Shown here piece after piece: positions 55,332 to 63,851 of a DNA stretch of 64,000 nucleotides. This DNA comes from Prorocentrum cordatum (taxonomy: Eukaryota > Sar > Dinophyceae > Prorocentrales > Prorocentraceae). The first letter of the stretch is position 1; each line of letters starts with the position of its first letter. The notes under the pieces were generated by a model, which had not been told where the DNA came from, made no database searches, and saw only the letters and a program-made list of their open reading frames with translations. Location of the stretch: NCBI GenBank assembly GCA_963575745.1, contig CAUYUJ010005736.1, forward strand, positions 1-64,000. Direction: 5' to 3'. The position numbers were made by a program, and so were the translations under genes.

Positions 55332-55520
55332 TGCGAATCAAGCTCACTCCCCAGGAATGTAAGAGGCCCGAGAGGGTTCCCCCCAGAAGCCTCGAGGGCC
55401 TTGTGGTTTCATTCCGTGCTCTCACCGCCGCCGTTGTATTTCGAACTCGAGCCCTCGGCCTTAGAGCTACGCCCCTCGCCGCGCGAGTAAGAAGATTTAT
55501 CGCCAACCTTCCATGGCACA
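55332..55520 (+). repeat. 5' LTR
   Basis: Starts TGCGAATCAAGCTCAC and ends GGCACA (TG..CA). Matches 63659-63846 along its length, for example AGAGGCCCGAGAGGGTT, AGAAGCCTCGAGGGCC, TTAGAGCTACGCCCCTCGCC. Confidence 0.88.
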
Positions 55521-55521
55521 G

Positions 55522-55540
55522 TGGTAGCTTGGAGCGAGTC
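55522..55540 (+). other. putative primer-binding site
   Basis: TGGTAGCTTGGAGCGAG begins two bases after the LTR. TGGT pairs with the ACCA end of a tRNA; the specific tRNA is not identified. Confidence 0.55.
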
Positions 55541-55653
55541 TCAGTTGCCTGGCGCCGCGCGCCATTTCATATCCTGGCGCCGCGCGCCGCTCCATATCCA
55601 GCCAAGACGAAGCCGTCGCGAGCCACGGAGACGAAGCCCAGCGGCTTGCGCTG

Positions 55654-56859
55654 TTGCTCAGCGCCTACGCCAGCGTCAGCGACGCCAGCACCAACGCCTA
55701 CCCTGCCAACTCCTACGCCAGCGTCAGCGACGCCAGCACCTACGCCTCGAACGCCTACTTCCCCTACGCCAGCGTCAGCGACGCCGACGTCGACGCCTAC
55801 TTATCCCACGACAGCGTCAGCGACGCCGTCATCAACGACTATTACGCCTACTTCTCCTACGCCAGCGTCAGCGACGCAAGCATCATAGCCTACTTCTCCT
55901 ACGCCAGCGTCAGCGACGCAAGCATCAACGCCTACGTCTCCTACGCCAGCGTCAGCGACGCATGCGTCAACGCCTACCTTTCCAACGCCAGCGTCAGCGA
56001 CGCAAGCATCAACGACTACTTCGCCTACCTCTCCAACGCCAGCGTCAGCGACGCCAGCATGAACGCCTATTTCTCTTTCGACGCCAATGTCAGCGACGCG
56101 GCTCACTATTCTAATATTGACAACATGGCAGACAACTATGCGTGCAGCGCCATCCCTACCTGGCACGGCGATCCGTCAAAGTGGAGAGATTACAAACAGG
56201 AGGTCAAGCTCTGGAAGCTCAGTGAGAACCTCGCCGCGGCGCACAGTCTGGCATCGCAGCTCGCGATGAAGCTCAGTGGGACAGCCCGAGGTGCAGCGCT
56301 AAATATGACGGAGGCGCAGCCGCATCCAGCAGCCGCGGCGGACATCGAAGACCCCGATGACAGGAAGCGCAATAGGAACCAGGTCGGCATCGAGAATGCG
56401 CTACAGCACCTGGAGGCTAGTTTGGGCCAGCAGAAGCCCGTGCAGAAAGGCGAGACCCCTGAACAGTTTTTCGAGTCGACTCAACATCGCCAACGACGAG
56501 GTGAACGCATGACGGACTGGCACATCCGTTTCGAGACTGGACTGAAGCAGCTACGAGAGAACGAGGTGGACCTCGACGCGCTGGACGACGTGGCGGGATG
56601 GTTCCTGCCGCGCAAGGCTGGGCTCACGGCAGAGCGCCGCGAGCGCGTCGTGGGCAACCTGCCCGACGAGCACTACGGCTACAAACGCATCCGCGGGCTG
56701 CTGGTCAGGATGTTCCCGGACGCGCATGCGTCGGAGCGCCGCGCTCCCCCGCCGAGGTCATGGACCAACCAGTCGCGCTCACAAGGCGGCTGGCGCAGCC
56801 GTACATCCCCCAGCCGCGGGGGGGCGCTCTACCAACGTCGTCGACGAGCCGGGCGATGA
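55654..56859 (+). CDS. gag: copia gag, with repeat-encoded N-terminal extension
   Basis: A frame of 401 codons. Codons 1-157 are the in-frame 42-bp repeat. The recognisable Gag begins at Met 56125 (MADNYACSAIPTWHGDP), which I take as the more likely native start, giving 244 residues. Gag features are the opening PTWHGDPSKWRDYKQEVKLW, then GERMTDWHIRFETGLKQLRE in the middle, and LTAERRERVVGNLPDEHYGY near the end; these fit the capsid domain of UBN2/copia-type Gag, which assembles the cytoplasmic particle that packages element RNA. The frame runs out after a G7 homopolymer at 56818-56824. The expected continuation (VVDEPGDENDEV.., acidic) is in the next frame and closes at 57082. Whether that shift is mutation, sequencing error or programmed frameshifting cannot be told. 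Confidence 0.75.
   Translation: MLSAYASVSDASTNAYPANSYASVSDASTYASNAYFPYASVSDADVDAYLSHDSVSDAVINDYYAYFSYASVSDASIIAYFSYASVSDASINAYVSYASVSDACVNAYLSNASVSDASINDYFAYLSNASVSDASMNAYFSFDANVSDAAHYSNIDNMADNYACSAIPTWHGDPSKWRDYKQEVKLWKLSENLAAAHSLASQLAMKLSGTARGAALNMTEAQPHPAAAADIEDPDDRKRNRNQVGIENALQHLEASLGQQKPVQKGETPEQFFESTQHRQRRGERMTDWHIRFETGLKQLRENEVDLDALDDVAGWFLPRKAGLTAERRERVVGNLPDEHYGYKRIRGLLVRMFPDAHASERRAPPPRSWTNQSRSQGGWRSRTSPSRGGALYQRRRRAGR
55664..56075 (+). repeat. 42-bp minisatellite in gag leader
   Basis: About nine units of TACGCCAGCGTCAGCGACGC followed by a variable A/T..CAACGCCTAC..TCC segment. The period keeps the gag frame open and encodes a 14-residue repeat (YASVSDASINAYFS type). Confidence 0.85.
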
Positions 56860-57082
56860 GAACGACGAAGTGCAAGAGGAGGACGACGAGGACGAGGCCG
56901 ACGTCCAGGATATCGTTCGCCAGGAGCTCGAGGCTTTCAGCGCCGAGCTCGAGTCCTCCAGCGTGGGCGTCTCCGAGCTGTTCGACGGCGACGACTCTGC
57001 CAAAGTCGAAGCTGCCGCAGCGGAACTTGCCGCTATTCCCGAGGCCGTGGCCACCATCAGATCGGCCCGGGAGGCCCTCTAG
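56860..57082 (+). pseudogene. gag C-terminal acidic segment, shifted frame
   Basis: Continuation of Gag in another frame: EDDEDEADVQDIVRQELEAF and GVSELFDGDDSAKVEAAAAE, an acidic helical linker typical of the region before the zinc knuckle. Ends at a TAG at 57080-57082. Confidence 0.5.
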
Positions 57083-57154
57083 GGCCGCGGCACCGCGAAG
57101 TCCGCGCCGCCCCGCCGCCTGACCAGGCTATAGAGCCGGGTCGATCAGCGTTAG

Positions 57155-57943
57155 AGGAACACTTCTTGCTGGGACTGCGGCGAGACCGGACACTGGACAG
57201 GGGGCAAGGGGCGCCCCACGCCAGGTGCTCGCAAGTTCGCGCCCAGGGACGGCAAGTCGAAGGGCGGTGGGCGAGGAGGTCGCGGAGGCCGTCCTCAGCG
57301 ACAGGCGCGCATCGCCGAGCAGGTCCAGTTCGCGGGCGAGGAGATCGCCCTGCACCCGCAGGGACCAGTCACGCCGCCCCCAGAGGCTTGCGTCTCGGAG
57401 CGGCTGATCCACCACATGCCGAACGTGAGCGTCGCGATCGGCAGTGACAAGCCCGTGCTCGAAGGCGTCGGCGCGGTCGACACCGCCTGCCTTTTCTGCG
57501 TCTCGGGCAAGAAGCGGTATGACAACCACAAAGACATCCTCACGAGGATGGGACTTGCCAACCAGATCCTCGAGGAGCCGGAGGACGAGGTCTACAGGTT
57601 CGGCAACGGAGGTACTCTCCAAAGCAAGCTGCGCGTCACCGCGCCGCTTGCGCTGCGAGGCCAGGCTGGCCGCATCGTGTTCAGCGTCGTGGACAGCCCC
57701 GCGCTGGGCCTGCTCATCGGCCGCGACTTCATCCAGCCTTCCAAGATAGACACTTATCTCTGGAAGGGCCAGATCCGCGTTGGGAACGCCACCCAGAAGC
57801 CTACCACGAGCGCCGCGGGCACCCCGCAATCAAGTTGCAGCCAGAGGACTGGCAGGCCATCAAGAACGCCGGCATGGAGCAACCACCCAGCGCGGCCAGC
57901 TCGTCCGGAAGGAAGCGACAGCTGGACAATACCCTCTACGTAG
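57155..57943 (+). pseudogene. zinc knuckle and aspartic protease
   Basis: One frame from just after an in-frame stop near 57150. It starts with CWDCGETGHW, a retroviral-type zinc knuckle that binds element RNA; C, C and H are present but the final Cys position is not (GGKG), so the knuckle is defective. From 57416 comes a protease with D-T-A-C (residues 22-25 counted from Met 57416) in place of the usual DTG/DSG, then YRFGNGGTL and the closing hydrophobic-Gly motif LLIGRDFI. This enzyme cuts the Gag-Pol polyprotein. Homology stops around 57815 where the next domain continues one frame over, so residues beyond are out of frame. Confidence 0.7.
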
Positions 57944-59670
57944 AGGTCGAGAAGACGCTCGACCGACGGGATCGGAAGACGAGGACGGACGACCAGCCCA
58001 CGGTCAACAAGACTACCAGGACCAGCGTGCTGATCGACACCATCAACAACTTCGTCACGAGGAAGGAGCTGATAGTTCCGAGACGTCTCCAGACTCGCCG
58101 ACCGAAGGGGTCGCGGCTGATTTCGGCCGTAGCCTCAGCCCTGGTCTGCTGCTCCACCGCAGCTCCAGCTCCGAACGTCACGCTAGCGACGCTGCCCCAG
58201 ACGACCTACCCCACGACGTGCGTGACCGAGTACTCGGACTGCGTTTTCGGCGCGTCCGTGACCCTGAGCCACGGCCAGGACGCCATCGCCAACGGCTGCC
58301 TCGGACCCGAGGCCAACATCTTGGAGGAGGAGCAGCTGCGCGTGAGGACGCTCAAGAAGGGGGCGAAGCCGCAGCTGGTCGCTGGCAAGCGCTCAGTCTT
58401 CGAAACCAGCAAGAGCGGCATCCAGCCGCACAAGATCGGCCTGGCCTTGATTACTAACCTGGCCAAGTCTACAACCAGATCCAGCCCGACCTCCACAGCG
58501 AACAGCACCGTGCTCTACGAGTGGTGCCCAGACATCAAGCTCAGCGCCGTCTGGAAGAAGAAAGGAGGAGCTGCTGTCGGGTGTGGTCTTCCAAGCTTCG
58601 ACCCCTCCAAACATTTCGTGGTCCAGAAGCTGGAGGGCAGGATCCGGAAGCATCTTGCCGCATGCAAGAGTGTGCGAGTTCACGCTGCGTTTCCTTGCCA
58701 GCCGTGGACATCGCTACAGCGACTCGTCATCAAGATCGACCCGAGCAAGATCCCCAAGTTAAAAAGGGATCGGGCCAAGTCCAAGCAGATGATCGGCCTT
58801 TTCCTGCAGTCAATGTCACGGCTGAGCAAGGAGTTCGGCGCCCAGCTCGCTGTCTCGTTCGAGTGGCCGAGGTGCTGCGACGGATGGGGCCCCAGCAAGA
58901 ACGCCATTGCCAAGCAGCTGAAGGAGCAGCTCCCGCGCGTCGTGGACTTCGACGGCCGCGCGTTCAACCTCAAAACAAAGAATGGGATCCACATCAAGCA
59001 TCCGTGGCGGATCATCGCCGACCATTTCGGGTTCGACCACTCGCTCGGGCGCATCTGCAGCGGGGGGCGCCCACGCGCAGAGGCCCGCGGGAAGAACGCG
59101 AAGCGCAGCGAGAACTACACGACCAAGCTCGCGACGGTGCTAGCCGAGCAGCTGCGACGTCCGAACCGCCGGCCTGCGCGAAAAGCTCACCCTAGATCGA
59201 CGACGAGAAAGGCAAGAATAAGGACGGTTCCAGCCGCCGCGGCCGCTCAGGAGCCAGCGCCCACGGCCGCAGAGAAGCGGGCGCTACGGTCCGCCATCAT
59301 GCAACTCCACGTGGTCACGGGGCACCGGTCCAACGATTCACTGGCCCGCGCCATTCGCGCGACTGGTGGATCGCAAAGGTCCATCGATATGGCTCTCAAC
59401 CTCTACTGCGAGGCTTGCGCAGCACATCAGCGACCACTGCCGCCGACCCGGACGGATCAGACTGGGCAGGGGCTTCAACGACTCCATCGGAGTGGGCCTG
59501 TTCACCCTGGCCGACTACGCTGGCAACCAGCTGGTCTACCTCAACGTTGTCGACCTGGCCTCAGGTTTTACGATGTGCGGCACTGTCGCATCGAGGCACC
59601 CAGTTGTTTTCGCTCGACTGGTGCAGACTTGGATCACGCCCTGTGGCGCGCCTCAGCGAGTCATATTTGA
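57835..59670 (+). CDS. copia pol middle: methyltransferase-like region and pre-integrase
   Basis: An uninterrupted 611-codon frame, native to about codon 540. Residues 228-400 form a region I recall between protease and integrase in dinoflagellate copia elements: YEWCPD (228), an AAFPCQPW motif (285-291), FEWPRCCDGW (342), VDFDGRAFN and KHPWRII. The PCQ resembles motif IV of C5-cytosine methyltransferases, and YEWC could be the nucleotide-binding start, so a methyltransferase-derived fold is a fair inference; activity is unproven. Residues 490-530 are the GAG pre-integrase HHCC zinc site: H492, H497, C525, C528. After about 59450 the true integrase sequence is in another frame, so the C-terminal 70 residues are spurious. 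Confidence 0.75.
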   Translation: MQPEDWQAIKNAGMEQPPSAASSSGRKRQLDNTLYVEVEKTLDRRDRKTRTDDQPTVNKTTRTSVLIDTINNFVTRKELIVPRRLQTRRPKGSRLISAVASALVCCSTAAPAPNVTLATLPQTTYPTTCVTEYSDCVFGASVTLSHGQDAIANGCLGPEANILEEEQLRVRTLKKGAKPQLVAGKRSVFETSKSGIQPHKIGLALITNLAKSTTRSSPTSTANSTVLYEWCPDIKLSAVWKKKGGAAVGCGLPSFDPSKHFVVQKLEGRIRKHLAACKSVRVHAAFPCQPWTSLQRLVIKIDPSKIPKLKRDRAKSKQMIGLFLQSMSRLSKEFGAQLAVSFEWPRCCDGWGPSKNAIAKQLKEQLPRVVDFDGRAFNLKTKNGIHIKHPWRIIADHFGFDHSLGRICSGGRPRAEARGKNAKRSENYTTKLATVLAEQLRRPNRRPARKAHPRSTTRKARIRTVPAAAAAQEPAPTAAEKRALRSAIMQLHVVTGHRSNDSLARAIRATGGSQRSIDMALNLYCEACAAHQRPLPPTRTDQTGQGLQRLHRSGPVHPGRLRWQPAGLPQRCRPGLRFYDVRHCRIEAPSCFRSTGADLDHALWRASASHI

Positions 59671-59790
59671 TGGGGGAGGCGAGTTCGAGTCAGAGTTCTC
59701 CAAGGAGCTCGAGGACATGGGTTGCCGCCTGATGACGACATCTGCGGCGACGCCGCAGCATAATGCTACCGTGGAACGACGTGGGGGGGG
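59460..59790 (+). pseudogene. integrase catalytic core, frameshifted
   Basis: Frame beginning GRGFNDSIGVGLFTLADYAG, then LVYLNVVDLASGF, RVIFDGGGEFESEF and ATPQHNATVER. This is the rve core that inserts the cDNA. The second acidic residue is D at 59669 (FDGGGEF) and the Glu is at 59774 (VER), 34 residues apart. The first catalytic Asp is expected in the GV-D-LF strand; here that codon is GGC (59495), Gly. A G8 run at 59783-59790 then shifts the frame. With both shifts and the missing Asp the enzyme is dead. Confidence 0.75.
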
Positions 59791-60743
59791 CGCGGATGGC
59801 GCGCGCGAGGAAGCTGACCGACCAACTCAGCATCAGGTTCGACCAGCCCGCGGCCGCGCACAACAACCAGGGGATGATCGCCTCCGCGTGCTGGGCCATG
59901 AGCAGCCGGGCCAACTCCACGGGCTACTCGCAGTCGCAGCGGGCGCTCGGGCGAGGCCTTCGCCTCCCGCACGTCTGGCTGGACAACGCCGGCAGGCTGC
60001 CCCTGCACGAGCGCATCGTGTCCAACGAGCCGTTCTCGGAGAGGATCGCCATCGTGCAGGCAGCGCAAACCACCATGCAGCACCCGGGATTCAATCAGTC
60101 CCTCTCAAGTGCGCTGCTGGCCCGATCTCGGGCAGATGGAGCTCGGCACGCCAGCGACGTCCACCAAACGGGCGACCAGGTGCACTGCTGGAGGGGCAAC
60201 GGCAAGCCCGAGAGAGAATGGGCCTTGCAGTGGCACAGGCCCGCCATCATCATCGAGTTCGAGGGCGCGTCGAACGCGCGCGTCAGCCACCGCTCCGCGA
60301 CCGCGGAGGTCAACCGTGGGCACCTGCGCCACGCCACGGCCACGGAGCTCGCTCCGCGGGGACAAATGCTGAAAGCGCTGAAAAGCAACCGGCCGCCTGG
60401 ACCTCCACCAGGCGCCCCGCCAGGGACCTCCGGGCCCGCACCTCCTCCAGGCCCTGGAAGGGGCGGCGGCGCAGGCGGCGGAACCCCGCCGCCCGGTCCT
60501 GATAAAGGAGGAGACCCTGCTGGACCGGCACCGCCAGACGCTGGCGACGACATGTTCCTCGACCTGGCGGGGCCGACACCGAAGAGGCGCCCCCGCAGTG
60601 ACTGCCGGCCTCCCGCGCCACAAGCGCTACCAGCACCCGATCAGCAGCCAGCAACCCAGCAGCGCAATTTCGGCAACATCGAGCACTCGGAAGCGGACCA
60701 GCGTGCTTATAAGTACGCCGAGTGGCTGGCACGCCGCCAATGA
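59763..60743 (+). pseudogene. integrase C-terminal half and linker
   Basis: Continues the integrase after the G8 run: ARMARARKLTDQLSIRFDQ, GRGLRLPHVWLDN, HCWRGNGKPEREWALQWHRPA (the small DNA-binding barrel-like segment) and TAEVNRGHLRHATATE. From about 60395 it becomes Pro/Gly-rich (PPGPPPGAPPG..), a flexible linker to RT. A TGA at 60741-60743 interrupts; the same frame then runs on through 61016 into the RT section, so this is a simple nonsense change. Confidence 0.7.
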
Positions 60744-61790
60744 GACGGCGATTGCACAACCAGTGGAGGAGCAAGCGGCAGTGGGGGACCCGCCCCGCCG
60801 CCTTCGGGAGGAGACGCACAGCAGCCCCCGCCGCCGCCGCCGCCAGCGGGGCCGCCGCCGCCGCCAGCGGCCGCCGACCCGCGGGCGCCAGACTCAGCCT
60901 CGGGCGATGCTGCCGCTCCTGCAGCCACTCCCGCCGTTGCTGTCGCAGATTCTCGACCTCCTGAACCTGCCCCTCAGGGCCCGGTCGACGACGACATCGA
61001 GTCCGACGGTTCGGACATGATTCGAGAATTGGCCGAGTTCGCGGAGAAGCAGGCGCGCCAGGAAACGATGTCGCGGCGCCCACTGGACAACGAGAACCAG
61101 CGCGGCACCAAGACGCAGCGCCAAGTTCAACAGGATAACGCACCAGTGGCACTGCAACGTGACCACCAGCATGAGCTCGACCCTCGCGAGCGCGCTGCCA
61201 AGCGCAAAGATCTCTTGGACGATCTGCCCGAGGGTTTTAAGAGGCCGAAGGGCACGAACAAGGCCGACCTCTGCTTAGACAACTACTTCCAGAAGCACGC
61301 GGACGAGCTCTACGCAAGCACACGACCCCGCGAGGCACTGCTCACGGGCAACGCGACCGCCAAGAAGCTCAAGTACGACACGCTGAGCGCCACTGAGAAG
61401 AAGAACATGGACGCCACCATGAAGACCGAGTGGCCCAAGTGGATGGACTTCGGTGCCTACAAGAAGCTCCCGCCCAAGGAGCTGAAGGAACTCCTGCGGC
61501 GTAACCCTGGCATCCGCCCTGCGGGCGCGCGCTGGGCGCTGACCAGCAAGGGCCAGGACGCGACGAAGGCGCGCCTGGTCGCGCAGGGTTGCCCGGAGGA
61601 CACGTCGCAGATCGGGGCGGGCGTGCCTGCAGGGTCTAGGGGCGCGCTGTACCTGACCCTGGCCGCCGCGGCCCAGAAGGACTGGGGCATCTCGTCCTGC
61701 AACGCGATGGCGGCCTACCTGCAGACGGGTAACATTGAGAGGCTGCTGCTCCTACGCATGCCAGCCAAGGAGCCCGCCGCGGGGGGCCAG
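60744..61790 (+). pseudogene. copia reverse transcriptase, N-terminal part
   Basis: Same frame as the preceding piece. A Pro/Ala-rich linker leads to Met 61017 and then RT: EWPKWMDFGAYKKL, GARWALTSKGQDATKARLVAQG (the fingers motif, usually ..W.....G...KARLVA.G) and SSCNAMAAYLQTG, which aligns with the palm motif D..TAFLQG. Here the catalytic Asp position is Asn (AAC at 61701). After a G6 run at about 61779 the frame shifts; GGIYGARDAGRQW (the usual IYGLRDAPR.W) follows in the next frame. The part of RT with YxDD is missing altogether. Confidence 0.75.
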
Positions 61791-62220
61791 GCCCGGAGAA
61801 TTCGCGATGGCCACTGGCGGGATCTACGGGGCGCGCGACGCTGGGAGGCAGTGGCTCTGGCACAATCAGGAGGTCGGTGAAGTCGACCCTCGCTGCCGAG
61901 GGCTAAGCGGCTGCGCTACCCTCGAGGGATCGGAGACCAACATCTGGTTCCGACAGTTGCTGACCGAGGCCTCCAATCCCAAGACGGCGCTCAAGCATAT
62001 CGACGCGCTCGCCGACAAGCGCCCCGGGGAGATCTACAGCGACAGCAAGGGCCTCGTGACGCACATCGCTTCAGATGTGGGCCAGTCTACTGACAAGCGG
62101 TTCCGTATCTTCGCCTCCATGGTCAATGAGGCCGTGCACCCCAACAGTGCGCTCAAGCTCAGCTGGATCCCGACCTGGGCTGTCGTTCCTCGGGGCTTGC
62201 AAACACACCTATGGGACCCG
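61791..62220 (+). pseudogene. RT remnant fused by deletion to RNase H
   Basis: In the frame starting 61735: GGIYGARDAGRQWLWHNQ (RT) runs within about 20 codons into RNase H sequence (KSTLAAEG in an adjacent frame, then TLEGSETNIWFRQLLTEA, GEIYSDSKGLVTHI, FASMVNEA, LKLSWIPTWA). In intact copia elements several hundred residues containing the YxDD active site lie between, so an internal deletion of roughly 0.8-1 kb is inferred at about 61865-61890. RNase H Asp in YSDSK is present. Confidence 0.7.
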
Positions 62221-62306
62221 GCAGCCACGCGCTGCCATGCTCGCCTCAGTCCTGTTCACCTGCCTCGGCAAGGTCAAGGGACAGCCTACGCCTACGCGAC
62301 TATGCC

Positions 62307-63049
62307 AGACTACAGCTTCTACATATGCATGTTGACGTTCGCGCTGGTCCTCGGCATGACTATCGGTTTCGGCATCTTCATGACGCTCTGGACGATCATG
62401 AGGCATAAAAAAAGGGATCGCCAACGAGGAGAGTGCCGCCGAGGCGAAGGCCATGGACGGCCGCATGCTCGACCGGGACGGCCGCATGCTCGGCCATCGC
62501 CGCAACATACCACCTACAACTCCAGAGGATCGCGATCACGATGGTGACACCACGATGTCCCACGCGGACGTTTTCAGCAGCGCACAGGCATCGAGCTCAG
62601 CAGCATCGGCTGCGATTCAACAGCCGCCGCCACCACCATCACCATATACTGCAACATCAGCACGGGGATCTGGACGATTAAGATCAGCAGAATCGCAGGG
62701 CAGTTCGGCACCCGCACCACCAAGCGTTGTTACCGTGACGAGTTCATCGGGCTCCGTGTCCGCCACATCAACCAGTGTTGTATCGTGGAACGGCTCCTCA
62801 CCGACGGTGCAGCCGGATGACATGCTCAGTTGCGTGACTGGTACTCCCCATCATGATGTTGTCACCGGGCACAACCCGCACAGTGTATACATCACTTGCA
62901 AGACCTGCAAGAAGCATGCGTCGTGGCTGCTTCGGAATTATCATTTCGGCAACCCCGATGTCACGATTTTCCCGGAGAGTGTGATGAACGATCTCATGGG
63001 CCGCTGGTGGAACTCACATGCAGAGACTGCTGGCGAGGATCCGACCTGA
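62307..63049 (+). pseudogene. 3' accessory region: membrane segment plus Cys-rich domain
   Basis: Downstream of RNase H. MPDYSFYICMLTFALVLG then MTIGFGIFMTLWTIMRHKK is one hydrophobic helix followed by basic residues (cytoplasmic-side signature). An A7 run at about 62405-62411 shifts the frame into the 198-codon frame 62453-63049, reached in the open frame as ANEESAAEAKAMDGRMLD. That part is Ser/Thr/Pro-rich, then ends with a compact domain: VYITCKTCKKHASWLL .. VTIFPESVMNDLMGRWWNSH. The C-x2-C-x2-H suggests a metal site. A third gene or a C-terminal extension of Pol are both possible; function unknown. It is not part of the standard copia layout. Confidence 0.5.
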
Positions 63050-63138
63050 CGGACAAACTGGCGAAGCCAAAAAAAGAAAAGTGAACCCCGCTTGATTTTC
63101 GGACGGCAGATTGGCCGATCGGACCGGACATATTCTAC

Positions 63139-63290
63139 TGCTCAGATTTCATACCTGGCTACTCAACGTAAATCCGCATTGCGGCTCAGATTTTGTATTC
63201 GGCTATTCATACGTCGGTCCGCATTGCCGCTCAGGCTTCATACCCCGCTACAGATTTATGTACTCCGCATTGCTGCTCAGACTTTACGCC
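63139..63290 (+). repeat. 44-45 bp repeat in 3' untranslated region
   Basis: Four units starting GCTCAG(A/G)(T/C)TT.ATAC and ending TCCGCATTGC(G/C/T), between the last frame and the 3' LTR. Confidence 0.75.
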
Positions 63291-63645
63291 CGGCCAAAGA
63301 TCCACACGTAATTCCGCGTTTTTTTCATGAAGCGCCATTCGTTTCAGCGTGCATAGTTTTTTTATAGATGTGATGACGTTCACACACATTCAGCATTCAG
63401 ATCTTTTCTCGGTAAGATGGCTATATATTTTGGGGTTTTGTCGTTTCGCGATCGAACTCTTGCCATCGCTAGCTCTGCCTTTGATTAAGCGCCAACGGCG
63501 CTGAGAGCTGAGTATACCTTGCATGCCGTGCAAGCCGTTCGCTTGCTATAGATTATATCGATCACCATCTCCCTGCTTGCAATGCAGTTTCCGGCGAGTG
63601 ACTTGTTAGAGTCCCCGCTCAGGCTCGGCCCCGCGCCCGAGACGG
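63291..63645 (+). other. 3' untranslated region of the LTR element
   Basis: About 350 bases without coding potential, AT-richer at 63300-63450, leading to the polypurine tract. Confidence 0.5.
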
Positions 63646-63658
63646 CGACTAGGAGGAG
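63646..63658 (+). other. polypurine tract
   Basis: GGCGACTAGGAGGAG directly precedes the 3' LTR; AGGAGGAG is the likely primer for plus-strand synthesis. Confidence 0.6.
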
Positions 63659-63846
63659 TATGAATCAAGCTCACTCCCCAGGAATGTAAGAGGCCCGAGA
63701 GGGTTTCCCCCAGAAGCCTCGAGGGCCCTGTGGTTCATTCCTTGCTATCACCGCAGCGGTTGTATTTCGCACTAGGGCCCTTGGCCTTAGAGCTACGCCC
63801 CTCGCCGCGCGAGTAAGAAGATCAATCGCCAATCTTCAATATCACA
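63659..63846 (+). repeat. 3' LTR
   Basis: 188 bp, TATGAATCAAGCTC .. ATATCACA. About 18 substitutions and one single-base indel relative to 55332-55520. Confidence 0.88.
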
Positions 63847-63851
63847 AGGCG
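63847..63851. repeat. 5-bp target site duplication, right
   Basis: AGGCG, identical to 55327-55331. Confidence 0.75.

Larger units (their letters stand above)
55332..63846 (+). mobile_element. Ty1/copia-type LTR retrotransposon, full-ended, inactive
   Basis: 8515 bp between 5-bp duplications, with LTRs of 189 and 188 bp, a primer-binding site after the 5' LTR and a purine tract before the 3' LTR. Order of domains is gag, zinc knuckle, protease, methyltransferase-like region, HHCC pre-integrase, integrase, reverse transcriptase, RNase H. Integrase before RT marks copia rather than gypsy. An extra 3' region with a membrane segment and Cys-rich domain follows. The two LTRs differ at about 18 positions plus one indel, so insertion is old. 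Frames are broken at least six times and the RT core is deleted. Confidence 0.9.

Noticed and set aside
55505-55545. tRNA gene (CAGTGGTAGC resembles an A box)
   Set aside because: No cloverleaf or B box at proper distance; better explained as the primer-binding site after the 5' LTR.
62307-62410. A separate host membrane-protein gene
   Set aside because: It lies inside the LTR element between RNase H and the 3' LTR, on the same strand, so it is treated as part of the element.
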